Shown here piece by piece: positions 12,851 to 25,140 of a DNA stretch of 64,000 bases. The first letter of the stretch is position 1. Every line of letters begins with the position of its first letter. This stretch comes from Balaenoptera acutorostrata (lineage: Eukaryota > Chordata > Mammalia > Artiodactyla > Balaenopteridae). The stretch lies in NCBI RefSeq assembly GCF_949987535.1, contig NC_080069.1:40165269-40229268 (forward strand), in the 5' to 3' direction. A program made the translations under genes and the position numbers. The notes under the pieces are model-generated. The model was not told the DNA's origin. It made no database searches and worked only from the letters and a program-made list of their open reading frames with translations.

Positions 12851-15240
12851 AACAGACATAATTTATCTTCTCTGTCCCTTAAAATGTTACCTTTAGAAAA
12901 TTTCCTGGCAACCTAAGGATCCTCACTATTTACTTCAATTTCCTGTTATTCCAAGATCTCAAAGCCAGTTAGAACCTATAATCTAAGTTGACATTAAATC
13001 ATTTAATCACTTCTAATATTAAGAACATATCAGAAAAATAGAACGCCTTAAAACATCACCTGGATAGTGTAAATGGAAAATCTCTGTAGGTCCACATAAT
13101 TCAGCAGTGTTGGAAATTTACCAGAGCAAATTGTATAACAATGGCTTTTAAAATTCGGTTTAATTGAATCCATGTTTTCTTTTATATAGTACTTTTAAAT
13201 AATGGTGTAAAGAATAAATGTAACAAATTTAGGAAGTTACAGTTAATTAGCCTTTTGCCAAAAACAAATTCAAACTTTGCATAAATTACAATGTCATGTT
13301 TGCATTTCATTTCTGCACTGTGATAAAAATCAGGGTGAAGACGTCTATCCATCCTTTTATCAAATTCATAAAAATAAATTTGTTTAGTAGTTTTTCAGTA
13401 TTAGAAGATCTAAGTAAATTTCACTAATGCTTAAAACAAAATTCTTCAAATTAATTTTATGGTCTAGTATTAAAGCCCTTTAAATTATAGTACAAGATCC
13501 TAGTACAAGGAAAAGTTCTTTAAAGAATTTTTACAACTACTGATTGTCCAATGCCAAGGGTGCCAATTTGTATCTCTTTGGTCCTAATCTTATACCTCTG
13601 TAGCAGTGGTACTGAGGAATACTTTAATAAACCAAAGTTACATTTTTATTTGGTAAAGATAATATTTACCTTTAAGCAAAGGTTTCATAACTGAGTAATT
13701 GATTTTCACTTGGAAAAGAAAAGGAATATATTCCAAGTATAAAACAATTATAAAATTTAGTTCTCTAAAGACCCATCTCTTTAATCTATTTCAAAGTATT
13801 TGTGCAGGTTATAGCATATAATTTATTGCTTGGTTGTTTCATGAAGTCCACACTTTTATTTCTATCATCCTGAAAAGTTTTTCTCAAAGTTACGCTCATG
13901 TAAAGCATACATATTTTGGCTTCGTTTTATTTACTTTTGTTTTCTGGGAATCTTTGACACCTCTTATTTTAGATTTAGTGTGTACTTGGTAGTGTCTAGA
14001 ACCAATCAAAATAAGAGCTCCACTGAATTTGAGACTATACAACTTTACTTGCTAATTCTCTGTTAAGGTGGGCCATCCTATCTTATTCAAAGATAGCTTT
14101 CAAGGGAAACACACTTCCTTTACCAAAAGTGTGACATAGCCCTTCCAACCCTGGAGGAACAGATTCCTTATCAAGGTGGGGAAAAACATTTACATAGCAG
14201 AGGCATCCTATCAAAATCTGACTTTTAGGAAGCCTTCCTTTGAGGCCAGGAGTCTCTTTCCCTCAGTCTGGGAGAGTGATCCTTGAGTGGGGATCTTAGC
14301 AAGGGTGATATTAAAAATGTTTGACTATGTAAATGGCAGATGCCTGAACATTCAGGTACATGCCAAACCAGCATACAACAGCTGCACATCAGAGCTGGAT
14401 CCTTGCCCAGTACAGGTCTCTGACTCAGGGAATTCTTAAATGAGCAGTTTATAATGGATCTTATTGCTCTCTATTTCATTATGCACTTAAAAAAAGAAGA
14501 TGAATTTGACCAATTAGATAGTGGGAGAGCCAGGTCCTAATGTGAAGATTTCAAAGCCCCACAGCAAAGCCTTGGAAGTAGCACTCAAAGCTCTTCCCTC
14601 ACAGTTTGACTTGGCTCATTATTATATTTCCGTTATAATCCTGGTTGCTTGGGTAGAGTTTAGGAAGGAAAAGGCTTTGTGCCTATGCACCATTTCACCT
14701 GAAATGTTAAAACGTAAGAGCATGCATTCACACAGCTGTTCTGAGCTTCCCAGGAATTGGATTTTCTCTCTGGTGTTCATCCTCCAGGTGGCAGCAGTCC
14801 CTCTTACCGAAGAATGGCAATCTTGTTGGCTCTGGTTTTGCGTCTGTCTGCGTGTCTCTCCATGGTATGCATCCTAGTTCCAACAGTGAGAGCAAACTCA
14901 CAGTCCCAGACTCAAATCTTACAAAGTGAAAGGCTCACCTAAATCCTAATTTGAATAACTCTCAAACCTAGAAAATAGTCTCCCAAATCACTGTAATTGT
15001 GCGTGGTTGTCTGACCTGATGGAACTACTAGCTATTCAGAGAGAATGCATTTCCCCTCCTAAATGGCACGGTTAGACTACATTTCCCAGCCTGCCTCGGG
15101 CTAGATGTGATTACGTGACTGAATTTAGCTGGTGGCTTAGGAGTGGAAGTAACTCTACAGAAACAAGTGTATGTATGCCTTCGGTCCCCCTTTCCCACTT
15201 CCACTATCTGGTTACAGACACTGAGCGCAGTCTCGATAGA
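12851..15240. other. No gene recognised; unassigned repeats likely
   Basis: AT-rich sequence with no conserved coding block. Around 15,080-15,180 the phrase gactacatttcccagcctgc followed by a tgtgattacgtgactgaatt phrase looks like part of an ancient mammal-wide repeat that I cannot name. Frames at 14,521-14,942 are probably chance. Confidence 0.35.
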
Positions 15241-15265
15241 CTGGGAGCTAGAAGAGGGCGGTTGT

Positions 15266-15652
15266 CGAGGGCCGAAGCCCGTGAAACTGCCGGGAGAAGC
15301 CGGTGCTCTCAGTGGAGAAGTTACAAAACGTTCCGATGATCATGATCCCACGTGGGTGAGAGACCAGCCCGTAGTTCGGGTCGGGGGCCAACTCTACTGT
15401 TTCCACCAGCCTAATGGGATAATAATCCCTTAGGTGTTTCCAAACAGTCCATTTCCTTATCCACTCGGAACGCCTTCCGCCTTGGTGGGGTGTGTCCCGG
15501 TCCAGGAATAACCATACCAAGTAGAGAACAGAGAAACACCAGAGCGGCGTGCAGAGGAGGAAGAGGAGAAGAAGGGAAAAGAAAGGGCCCATGAAGAGGA
15601 AAGTGAGCACGTACAGGTAGGCGCTCAGTACTTCCAGTCGCTCCCCTTCTGC
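15266..15652 (-). pseudogene. MOGAT3: MOGAT3-like acyltransferase fragment (probable retropseudogene)
   Basis: The minus-strand frame 15,823-15,248 (191 codons) matches, over residues about 58-186, the N-terminal part of the DGAT2/MOGAT acyltransferase family, closest to MOGAT3. In life these ER-membrane enzymes add an acyl chain to monoacylglycerol to make diacylglycerol for fat synthesis. Visible landmarks are a hydrophobic membrane stretch (YVLTFLFMGPFFSLL, residues 71-85), LDRDTPHQGGRRSEWIR (107-123), LRDYYPIRLVET (131-142) and FCNFSTESTGFS (166-177). The family's invariant HPHG active-site motif reads HPRG (156-159), so activity would be expected to be lost. Homology stops after GLRP, before the rest of the catalytic domain. 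The family gene has several exons over this span, yet here it is continuous, which suggests a retrocopy. I see no poly(A) tail, so 3' truncation or rearrangement followed. Residues 1-57 of the frame are not recognisable. Confidence 0.8.
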
Positions 15653-15926
15653 CAGCAGCGCTCCAGGGCCCGGAGAACAAACGGCCAAGGTTTCGATGTG
15701 AGCCCGGGAAGCCTTTCTCGTCTGAGCGGCCAAGGCCTTGGGGCCCCCCGGGATTGCTTGTCGGGGGGCTGTGTGGATGAGGAGACCCGTGGATCCGGAG
15801 CCCCAGAGGTCGCTCCTTCTCACCGACAGTTTCTCATTTCAACACCTTCCGGTTCTCAGAGGTATCGCTTTGACTACACTGTGTCAGTCATACTCCTGCG
15901 TGCACTTGAGGGTGAATTGAAACTGG

Positions 15927-16215
15927 TTAAAGACAAATACCGTATGATATCACTTATATGTGGAACCTAAAAAATACAACAAGCTAGCGAATAAAACAAA
16001 AAAGAAGCAGACTCACGGATATAGACAACAAGTTAGTGGTTGGGCGGTGGGGGGGCAATATAGGGGTGGAGGAGTAGGAGATACAAACTATTAGATGTAA
16101 GATAGGCTCAAGGATGTATTGTACAACACAGGGAATACAGCCAATATTTTGTAATAACTGTAAATGGAAAATAACCTTTAAAATGGTATTAACATTTTTA
16201 AATTTAAAAAAATTT
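15927..16215 (+). mobile_element. L1 3'-end fragment (sense)
   Basis: Starts in the acaaataccgtatgatatca phrase and continues through tatgtggaacctaaaaaat and a G-rich block (gtggttgggcggtggggggg) to attgtacaacacagggaata, the usual artiodactyl L1 terminal region. It compares with 40,780-41,010 and ends in an A-rich stretch near 16,205. Confidence 0.85.
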
Positions 16216-16400
16216 ACATAGAAATAAAAGATCCCAATATCGCAAAGGCACTAGAAAAATAGGTAGGAAGGACTTGCTTTATCAGCTATGAAGATACTGC
16301 TATTTCTACTGCAATTAAGACACTGATACTGTCACAAGAATTAGAAAATAGATCAAAAGAAATAAAAGTCCAGGGGAAAAAAACCAAACAAACTGGTTTT
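16216..16400 (+). mobile_element. Probable old L1 ORF2 fragment
   Basis: Phrases such as ggacttgctttatcagctat, then a caattaagacactgatact block and a gaaaatagatcaaaag block, resemble the ORF2 region coding 'FRLYYKATVI' in younger copies. It is short and diverged. Confidence 0.45.
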
Positions 16401-17600
16401 ACTAACAGTCAGGGCTAACCATGGATGGCTCTCTCCAGCTATTAGATTATGGTCTAGTAGGTGCAGCTGTTCAGTAACGATTTCAGAAAAGCTCACTGGT
16501 GGACAGCAGGAAATCCTAAAAGCAGAGTTAAATTTCACTCTTGACTTTGGTAAGGCTAGTAAACCATTTAAATGAATATTTTATCTTTTTATAAGGACTG
16601 TGACCATTATGGCAGGATTTCATGGTCAACAAAACAGGTTCTAGATTTTCAATGATCATTTCATAGCTCATGTCTTCCCATCCTATGTGAGCACATGGAT
16701 TTGTATACAATTTATTGCTCAGATCCTTTGAGGCCTACCTAATTCATGCCCCAATGCACATAATCTTAATGTCAGGGAAGGGAGGAATATTTTTTTCTAA
16801 CCAAGAAGAGCTTTTCTTCTTTGTTGTCCATGCTAGATTTACTTGCCAAATGACTAACAGCTCTTTGCTGTTCTGAACAAAAACAGAACAGATTATAAAT
16901 AGATATTAATGAAATACATTTTTAACATTCTTATTTTCCCAATGCTATACAGTGGAGATCTAGCTTACTGTGTGAATCTAAATTATATGAATTCAACTAC
17001 ATGTACTTGACAAAAAAAGAAAATTGATTACAACTATATACATATAATATATCTTACTGATGTCTTAAAGGATTTTAAAGAGGAATTTGGATTAACCTCA
17101 GTTTTGGTCTTTTATATTAAAACTTAACTTTCATGTATGGAACAATTCTACTATACCTTCTTTTTTGAAATACGATTGCCGAAAGAAGACTGAAGCTTGG
17201 CAGCTATCTGTAAGGTATAAACTAACTTGGATAATATATATTTTTTAAGTTTGCATGTGATAACTGTCATTAGCTTTACAGTCTTTACAAGATAATTTTA
17301 GATTTACTGAAGATAAAGTCTTTTAGCTGTCTTAAAGGTTAAATACTTACTACCTAAACAACTATGGACTTGTTTCAGCTGAATCATCCTTTTTCCCCAA
17401 ACTGTGAGAACATTTTCTTCTGTTGCTTAGAGAAATTTCCAGCCAACAGTCACTGTTTTCATTTTTGTCTTTTCAAATGTTTTTTGATTAATGCTTGATT
17501 TCATGACACAGTACTTAATTTTTGAGATACTATTCTCATTCTATCGCTAGTATATTTTAAACCAATATTTTCAATTCAAGGAGCAATCACCAACTACTTT
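16401..17600. other. No recognised feature
   Basis: AT-rich sequence without recognised motifs. The minus frames at 16,353-16,710 have no coding signature. Confidence 0.4.
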
Positions 17601-17639
17601 TCGGTGAATCACTTTGCTTGGGGAAAAAGAGAGGAGATA

Positions 17640-18237
17640 ACCCCATCTCTGCCATTATACTAAATAACTGTTGTAGGGGAACAAAATTTGTTGTTCCCCT
17701 ACAACAATTAATAATAATTAATAACAAAGTAATCATTTCAACCTGAAAACAGTCGAGGTCCAAAAGAACCTTTGACCTTCCCCCTAACTGCCTAAAAGAA
17801 TGTAGATACGGGACCAGAAGGGTGCTATCACCATATATATAACTACAGTGTGAACTAGGTGTGTAGACAAGGAGGAACCTAGCAGACAGGGTCTGTTTGT
17901 TAAAATTCCTTTCTGTGTCCCATTGTCTCTGCATTGCCCAGCAAACATTTGTTTACCAAACATTTGCTTTTTCATTTCCACATGAATTGCCTTCCTCCCC
18001 TTGAAGTCCCAAACCACTACCCCTAACATCCTCTTTTGTTTTTAGCTGAAGATGGTATTTAAAGTGAGGGTTTCAGCCAGTTGGAAGAGTTACTTCAGTT
18101 TCCCTGGGTCCCTCCCTTGTATATATGTTATTAAATGATTGTTTGATTTCCTCGTGTTAATCTGTCTCATGTCAATTTAATTCTTAGACCAGCCAGAAGA
18201 ACCTAGAGGGGTAGAGGAAAATTCTTCCTCCCCAACA
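17640..18237 (+). mobile_element. Solo LTR of unnamed ERV family (copy 1)
   Basis: Shows LTR architecture: an ATTAAA signal at about 18,131, then a block (ctgtctcatgtcaatttaat, then ttcttagaccagccagaaga) and a terminal ccccaaca ending at 18,237. The same terminal block recurs at 63,540-63,622, so two copies of one family are present. The 5' edge is unclear and may coincide with the inverted repeat at 17,669. No internal retroviral genes are attached. Confidence 0.6.
17669..17706. repeat. Perfect 16-bp inverted repeat
   Basis: TGTTGTAGGGGAACAA and its exact reverse complement are separated by a 6-base loop (aatttg). It could form a stable hairpin in single-stranded DNA or RNA. Confidence 0.95.
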
Positions 18238-18289
18238 CTAATGCATGAAATATGTAGAATATATACTAAAATTAGTTTTACAAGAAACA

Positions 18290-18644
18290 TGACATCTTAG
18301 TCAGCTTGAGCTGCTATAACAAAATACCATCAACTCGATGATGTTTCAACAATAGAAATTTGTTTCTCATAGTTCTTGAGGTTGGAAGCCCCAGATTAGG
18401 GTGCCAGCTTGGTCAAGTTCTGCTGAGGATCCTCTTCTGGGTTGCAGATGGCTAACTTCTCATTGTATCCTCACATGGCTGAAAAAGGGGCAAGCTGTGT
18501 TCTCTGGCCTCTTCTCATAAGGACACTAATCCCATTCATGTGGGCCTCACCCTCATAACTTAATTATCTCCAAATACCATCACATTGGGGCTTAGATTTC
18601 AACATATGGATTTTGGGGGGACACAAACATTCAGTCCCTAACAT
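18290..18644 (-). mobile_element. MaLR LTR, MLT1/MST-like (antisense)
   Basis: Reads in reverse as a MaLR LTR. On the plus strand are a gagctgctataacaaaatac phrase, the (a)gaaatttgtttctcatagttc phrase, ctcataaggacactaatccc, and the closing ttcaacatatggattttggg followed by a ccctaaca terminus. Non-coding solo LTR; subfamily by eye only. Confidence 0.75.
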
Positions 18645-18936
18645 ATGAGAGATGAGTTTTCAAGAATAGTTAATCCCAACCATGGGAATATGTGGAAAGA
18701 CTTCAGGGAGGAGGGTGTATTTGAATTGGACAGTAAAGAGTAAAAGTGAGTCAGGATTTCTCAAGTCATAAAATCTGGTGTATAAAAATGGAACTTTTTT
18801 TCCCCCAAAACTGAACTTTTATCTCAAGCCCCCCTTTCTGCCTGATATCAGAAAATTTAATCTAGACACTTCCAGATAAACTCAGACAAATGTAGAGAGT
18901 TCTTATGAATTTCCATTGCAATTCAGTCAAACACAG

Positions 18937-19111
18937 CTAGTCAAGGTGTAGTCCATGGACTTTTTTTTCTGTTGGAAATGGAGACTCTTGGCCCCAACCC
19001 CAGATCTTCTGAATCAGAATGAAGATCTTATCAGTAGTCCCTAAATCAGAATCAGCAGTTTAACAAGATTCCCAGGTGATTTGTATGCACATTTAAATTT
19101 GAGAAATCCTG
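18937..19111 (-). mobile_element. MER5A-like hAT-Charlie element
   Basis: Carries the familiar non-autonomous hAT text in reverse: a gtgtagtccatggac phrase, the ggccccaaccccagatcttc phrase, cagaatcagcagtttaacaa and gattcccaggtgatttgtat, ending in tttgagaaatcctg. Diverged and about full length for MER5A. Confidence 0.7.
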
Positions 19112-20367
19112 AAATACAGTGTTTGTCTCTCGCTTCCTATTATGTGCATTGTCAAGGTCAGCTGCTGAATGTTCTGCAGGCTGCCAACCAGCCTGCCTCC
19201 TCAGATGGTTGAGCCCCCCATTGTGGTCAACCTCAGTTGAGATGAAAGCTGATCTCCATCTGAGCTCTGGCCTAGCTTTCCTCTTCTCTCATGGTTTTCC
19301 CTTGTCCTAGTGGCAAGGCCTTTAAGGATCTTCCACATTCTCTCCTTCCACTAATCTCACATTTCTCTGGCTTTTGGAAAATTCCTCCATTTTCCAAGAG
19401 TCTTTCTGGCTAGTGTGATCTTTGTGGAATCCCATTAGCCCAGGCATCTGATGTTCAGGTAGTCAATTACCACAGGTGCAGTGGCTTTCTTGTGGTTGGG
19501 GGAGTATGCTGTACAGGTTGTGTTTGACTATACATTGCTGAGTTCATAACAGACAATAAATACTGAGTAGAAGTAAAATGTAAAAGGTGCTGAGTGTAGA
19601 GTCACAGATTCTTCAACAGTTTCTTTATTAATTCAGACTCCACTGATTTAGAATACATGATAGTCCAGGAAAGGTTTGGGATGATGATTATTTATCTGAA
19701 AGATGCCCTGACTCATAAAGTTCTTTCTAACTTCAAGATCATCCATCCATCCTCCTAATGAACATTTATTGAGTAGCCAATATATGTCAGATTGGACTAA
19801 GAATTAGGATTGAAAAGATTATAGTCCCCACTTCAAGGAAATTAGGAGGAGATATATAACATTAATTAGGCATAAGGGAAATAATGGGAGCAGACTGTAG
19901 GCCACATTTTAACCCATCAGTGGTCGGAGAGAGAAATAAGAGGCAAACTTGTTATCCTAATACAAAGAATGTTAGGCATATATTAGTAAGAATATTGCTT
20001 TCATACAGTTTTCAAATTACACATATTGTATTATGTTTGATAATTCATATCTGTTAGTGAAAAGCAATTCCTTTATTAGTCAAAGAGAACTTTATTAGTC
20101 AGTGCAAACTTGACCATTAATTTCATACCTCTACATATGTGAAAGTAATGAAACTATTTTAAAAATATACCTAATTCAGAGTTTTTCTTATTTCAAATTG
20201 GGTCTTGCAAATGGGCAAGATTTTATTGCTTATGCAGTAAAATGACATGGAGAATAAAAAGGCATAGAGAAGACAATCAGATGCTAAAACAGCACCTGAA
20301 TTCTCTTACTTAAAAGAGTAAGGCTATCAATGAAATGCTTTTCTTTTCTAGAATAAGAATATCCATA
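19112..20367. other. Unassigned; includes a short L2 piece
   Basis: Nothing coding recognised. About 19,757-19,860 (aatgaacatttattgagtag, then a gccaatatatgtcag block) is probably an L2 3' end. The 63-codon frame at 19,119 has no recognisable family. Confidence 0.4.
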
Positions 20368-21230
20368 AAAATAATATCCTCAAACTAAATATAATCTTAC
20401 TATATGATCCTGCAATGACACTAGTAGATATTTACCTACTTGTGTTGAAGACCTATGAGCACACAAATCAACTATGCTACATCCATACAATAAAATATTA
20501 TTTAGCAACAAAAAGATATGAATTACTTAGCCACAACAAGACATGGGGGAATCTTAAATGCATATTGCTAAGTGAAAGAAGCCAATTTGAAAAGATTATA
20601 TACTGTAGGATTCCAACTATATGACATTCTGGAAAAGGCAAAACTATAGAGATAGCAGTAAAAAAATCAGTGGTTTCCAGGGGTTTGGGGAGGGAGGGGA
20701 TTTTTAGAGCAATGAAACTATTCTCATAATACTGTAATGGTGCATACATGACATCGTGTATTTATCAAAACCTACAGAACCTTACAACACAAAGGATGAA
20801 CTGTAATGTATGCAGATTTTTTTAAAATTTGGGAGGTCAGGGTATATCATGAAAAAATGCAGACTAATGCAGATTCAAGAGAATCTAACTGTATTACAAA
20901 TGTATGAAACAACCTCACTGAAGGAACTGGGGGGAAAGTTGATGACTTAAAGAACTTTGGAAATGAATGCAGTCTGTAAGATGAAGGGCAAAAGGAACTG
21001 CACATGGTACCGTATTCTGATTGATAAAACTGTTCCCTTTGGGAGAATCAGAATTGTGATACTGTTCTACATGTATGCTGGACTTGAACAGTTTAATGAG
21101 TTGATGACAGATGAGGGAGCCAGGTTTCTTACCATTGAAGTGGGAATTTACAAATCAGCAAGGGTAGGAGGCTAGAATGACCCATGTAATGGATTAGAGT
21201 TGGAGACATCAGTAAGAACTCATGTTTAGC
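20368..21230 (+). mobile_element. Old L1 3'-untranslated region (sense)
   Basis: Has the late ORF2/3'UTR order of old L1: a ctatatgatcctgcaatgac phrase, ccatacaataaaatattatt, the gtgaaagaagccaatttgaa phrase, then ttccaggggtttggggaggg and caaaacctacagaaccttac. The stretch beyond about 20,850 is assigned by position only. Confidence 0.6.
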
Positions 21231-21279
21231 TTAATGTAGATACAGGTGATAGAAATATACACCTATGTATATACATAGG

Positions 21280-21724
21280 TGTTTTAGTTTGCTGTGGCTG
21301 TGTAACAATTACCACAACTGGGTTGCTTAAAGCAAGCAAAATTCTGGGGACCAGAAATCTAAAATCAACGTGTCAGCAGGGCTGCCCTCTTTCTGGAGGC
21401 TATAGGGGAGAGTCTGTTCCTTGCCTCTTCCAGCTTCTGGTGGCTTCTCATATTCCTTGGCTTGTGGCTGCATCAGTCCAATCTCACTTCCATAATCACA
21501 TCGCCTCGTCCTCTTTGTATGTCTCTCCTCTTTGTGTCTCTTACATAAGGATACATGTGATGACATTTAGGGCCCATGCAGATAATCCAGGATTATCTCC
21601 ATATCGCAAGATCCTTAATCACAATTGCAAAGATCATTTTCCCAAATAATGTACATTCACAGGTTCCAGGGATTTAAGGCAAATATCTTTTTATGGGAGG
21701 AGGGAGCATTTTTGGCCTACCACA
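21280..21724 (-). mobile_element. MLT1-like MaLR LTR (antisense)
   Basis: Phrases tttagtttgctgtggctgtg, gtgtcagcagggctgccctc, a ttccttggcttgtggctgca block and the closing acattcacaggttccaggga are typical of MLT1-type LTRs read in reverse, ending near cctaccaca. The 108-codon plus frame at 21,323 is a chance reading. Confidence 0.7.
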
Positions 21725-21789
21725 CACAGATTAGTATTTACACACATATAATATTTCTTGTCTGTCAGCTGAGAGGGCCTAAGCAAACA

Positions 21790-23195
21790 ACACCTGGTAG
21801 CAACAAGTATATTCATTGCCCAAACTTTGGTTTCTAATACCCTTATCCAGTAGAATTAACGGGCTCTTTGGAACCATGGCTGATTCTAGGACTGGGGTAG
21901 GATATATAAAAGCCTGGGACATCTTGTAGCACCAGAAAGTAAGGAGGGTCTCAAAAACAACAACAACAAGACATTTATGGGAGTATTTAAAAGTGGCAAA
22001 GGAGGGGCTTCCCTGGTGGCACAGTGGTTGAGAATCTGCCTGCCAATGCAGGGGACACGGGTTCGAGCCGTGGCCTGGGAAGATCCCACATGCCGCAGAG
22101 CAACTGGGCCCGTGAGCCACAACTACTGAGCCTGCGCGTCTGGAGCCTGTGCTCTGCAACAGGAGAGGCCGCGATAGTGAGAGGCCTGCGCACCACGATG
22201 AAGAGTGACCCCCGCTTGCCGCAACTAGAGAAAGCCCTCGCACAGAAATGAAGACCCAACACAGCCAAAAATAAATAAATAAATAAATAAATTTATATTA
22301 AAAAAAAAAGTGGCAAAGGAGACAACTGAAAGAGTTCTCAATGGCCAAAGCTGGAAAAATTTGAGCAAGAAAATAAAGTAATATTGAATTATAACCCAAA
22401 GTATAAAATAACTATCCATGAGTTCATATTGATATAAATAAATGATTGAGTAAATTAATAAGCAGGGACAAATCTCCTACGAAGAAAAATTCCAAATAAT
22501 TTGTGTAGATACTACACCCTAAAGGAGGAGAACGTGACGACTCATCCCTTAAGTGTGGGCTGTGCAGAGTGACTTCTTTCCAAAGAGTGCAGTATGGAAA
22601 AGGAGAAAAAGAGGGTCACTCTACGCTGGAGAAACCTGACAAATACTGCTTCAACTAGGTGATGAAGGCCAGCACCAATGATTACAACTCATGATGGTCG
22701 TCTATACTGCTGATATGATGTGATGAAAATGACACTTCCCCTCTGTAGTCTTCTTCCCAGAACCCAGAACCCTCGTTATCATGATAAAAACATCAGGCAA
22801 ATTCAAATTGAGGGACATTCTACAAAACACTTCACCAGTACTCCTCAAAACATCAAGGTCTTCGAAAACAAGGAAAGTCTGAGAAACTCTCACAACCAGG
22901 AGGTGCCTAAGGAGGCATGACAATTAGATGTAGTGTCTTAGATGAGATCCTGGAACAGAAAATGAACGTTAGGGAAAAACTAAAGAAATCTGAATAGAGT
23001 ATGGGCTTAAGTTAATAATAATGCATCAATATTGGCTCATTAATTGTCACAAATGTACCACACCAATGTAAAGTGTCACTAAATAGAAGCCGTGTGTGCA
23101 GAGGTCAGGGGTAATAGATTGGTACTCTTCGTACTATATGCTCAATTTTTTCTGTAAATCTAAAACTGTCCCAAAATAAAGCCTGTTGATAATAA
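21790..23195 (+). mobile_element. Old L1 3' end (L1M-type, sense), split by a SINE
   Basis: Terminal part of an old L1: an aggcaaattcaaattgaggg phrase and a caaggaaagtctgagaaact phrase at 22,797-22,885, ttaataataatgcatcaata near 23,010, and a terminal ctgtaaatctaaaactgtcc with an AATAAA signal near 23,176. A SINE sits at 22,005-22,305. The 5' edge is approximate. Confidence 0.75.
22005..22305 (+). mobile_element. CHR-type SINE (subtype A), young
   Basis: Full-length sense copy with intact A box and near-intact B box (ggttcgagccg), a (taaa)n tail and an A run. A perfect 16-bp duplication, AAAAGTGGCAAAGGAG, lies at 21,989-22,004 and 22,306-22,321. It is inserted in old L1 3'UTR. Confidence 0.96.
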
Positions 23196-23575
23196 TAATA
23201 TCTCCATTGCTATTTTACTATCTTCATAGTCAGATTTGTTTTGTTTTTGTTTTACAATGGAAAGAGCTGAGCTTCCTAAGCAGCCCACCCCAATGAGCAG
23301 AAGTATTATACCTGTGGGTGGGTTCTGGAGTGAGCTGCAGATCCCACCTCCCTCAGTGATCCTTGAAGATGTGATAAGTTTCACTTTAGTTGCCTTGTGG
23401 GCATAATAACAACATGTCTCATAATTTCATGGAGGTAATAATAATATTGTACCTTTTCCCCTAGAATTGTTGTGAGATTTAAATGAGATAGTATCTTGGT
23501 GGTAAAGTCCATGAGGCAAGGGATCTTGTCTTTTGTGACACATCAGTGTATCCTTCACCCCTATTCTGCCTGGTA

Positions 23576-24067
23576 CAGGGCTTGGTTAAGCTTTCTGTAA
23601 AGATCCAGGTAGAACACATCTTAAGCTTTGAGACCTATAGCATCTCTGCTGCAGTAACTCATCTCTGCTGTTGCAGCATATAAGCAGACTTAGGCAATAT
23701 GTAAATGAATGGGTGTGGTAAAGTTCCAATTAAACTTTATTTATGGATGCTGAGATTTAAATTTCATATATAGTTTTCATGTACTACAAAATATTACTCT
23801 TCCCTTGATTCTTTTCCCCAATCATTTCAAAATGTATAGCTATTCTTAGGCAGGATCTGAAGCTCACTCCAGACCCCATGCACATCTACTTCTACACATC
23901 AAAGTTAGCTAGCCAGACAGTTAAGCTCTTTAAACTGCCACAGATGAAAAAGAACTTAATAGATTATGAAGAAACTGAAATAGTAATGAGGATAATATTT
24001 TTTAAGATTCTAAATCCAGACAGTGAGCTGGACTTAGCCTACAGGCCATAGCTTGTTGATTCCTGGT
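23576..24067 (+). mobile_element. hAT-Charlie-type DNA transposon with internal extra sequence
   Basis: Begins cagggcttggttaagctttc with a ctgtaaagatccagg block, passes ggtgtggtaaagttccaatt, and ends with ggccatagcttgttgattcc then tggtc. The ends form an imperfect terminal inverted repeat (cagggcttgg... against caggaatcaacaag in reverse). It appears longer than a simple non-autonomous copy, so about 23,770-23,990 may be a later insertion. No transposase frame. Confidence 0.6.
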
Positions 24068-24409
24068 CTAGTACAAGATTAGTATTCACTAAAAGTGAAT
24101 GTTTATAAAATCATGCAATCTGGATTAATAATTTCAATTGTATATTTGCATCGACCTTTTTAAAAACACCAAAACAATACCTTCCTATCCACAGTCCCTA
24201 AATCTCACAATGACAGACCTTTGCACCCTTAACTTTCTAAAGGGTTGACAACATGGAAAATAAGAGAAAATTATTTTGCCTTTTCTTTGGTTTCTTTCCT
24301 AATTATGAGGTTTGGGGAATAAGACATGAAGTAAAAAATTATTTAGTGAGTTCATTTTTTAACTACATCCTTCATGAAACTGTTTCAACCAGCTTTGTTT
24401 TAACTGAGA

Positions 24410-24712
24410 TTTTTTTTAAATTAATTAATTTATTAGTTTATTTATTTTTGGCTGCACTGGGTCTTCATTGCTGCTCAGGCTTTCTCTAGTTGCAGCACGT
24501 GGGGGTTACTCTTCGTTGCGGTTCGCGGGCTTCTCACTGAGATGGCTTCTCTTGTTGCAGAGCACGGGCTCTAGGCACATGGGCTTCAGTAGTTGTGGCG
24601 CACGGGCTTAGTTGCTCCGCAGCATGTGGGATCTAACCAGACCAGGGCTCAAACCTGTGTCCCCTACGTTGGCAGGCAGATTCTTAACCACTGCACCACC
24701 AGGGAAGTTCCT
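24410..24712 (-). mobile_element. CHR-type SINE (subtype B)
   Basis: Antisense copy with a CpG-decayed B box (aggtttgagccct in sense). The flanking duplication is cagctttgtttta at 24,390-24,402 and cagcttcgtttta at 24,713-24,725. Confidence 0.92.
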
Positions 24713-24725
24713 CAGCTTCGTTTTA

Positions 24726-25130
24726 GAGAAGTTTCTCTGGAGACTGTGGTCTAAAACCACGGAGAGAAAACAGCTGCTGCTCTGTAAGTCTTTTTGATAA
24801 CATGGTTAGTTTGTTTTTTCCTAAGTTCACAATGGGAACATTCTGAGTTGGAGAGAGCCACTGTGTTACCTTATTGCTAATACCCTGCACAGAAATGTTG
24901 AAAACCCAAAGGTGTGCTTTTACAGAACCATGGGTATGATCCTAAAGTCACAAAGTGGTTTTTCCACAATCAGTCTGGAGAAAAATAAAGAAGTAGTGGC
25001 ATTTAAAAATATTCCCAAACTCTGGTTCTAAGTCTTACATTTGATGAAGCTTCCTAGAAAATAAATTCTATGTGAAGTAGGACTGTTTTCAATGAACAAA
25101 AATTCTGGGAGGTTGTTGGAATTGCTTTTT
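24726..25130. other. No recognised feature
   Basis: Spacer between two SINEs; nothing recognised. Confidence 0.4.
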
Positions 25131-25140
25131 AAAATCCACT

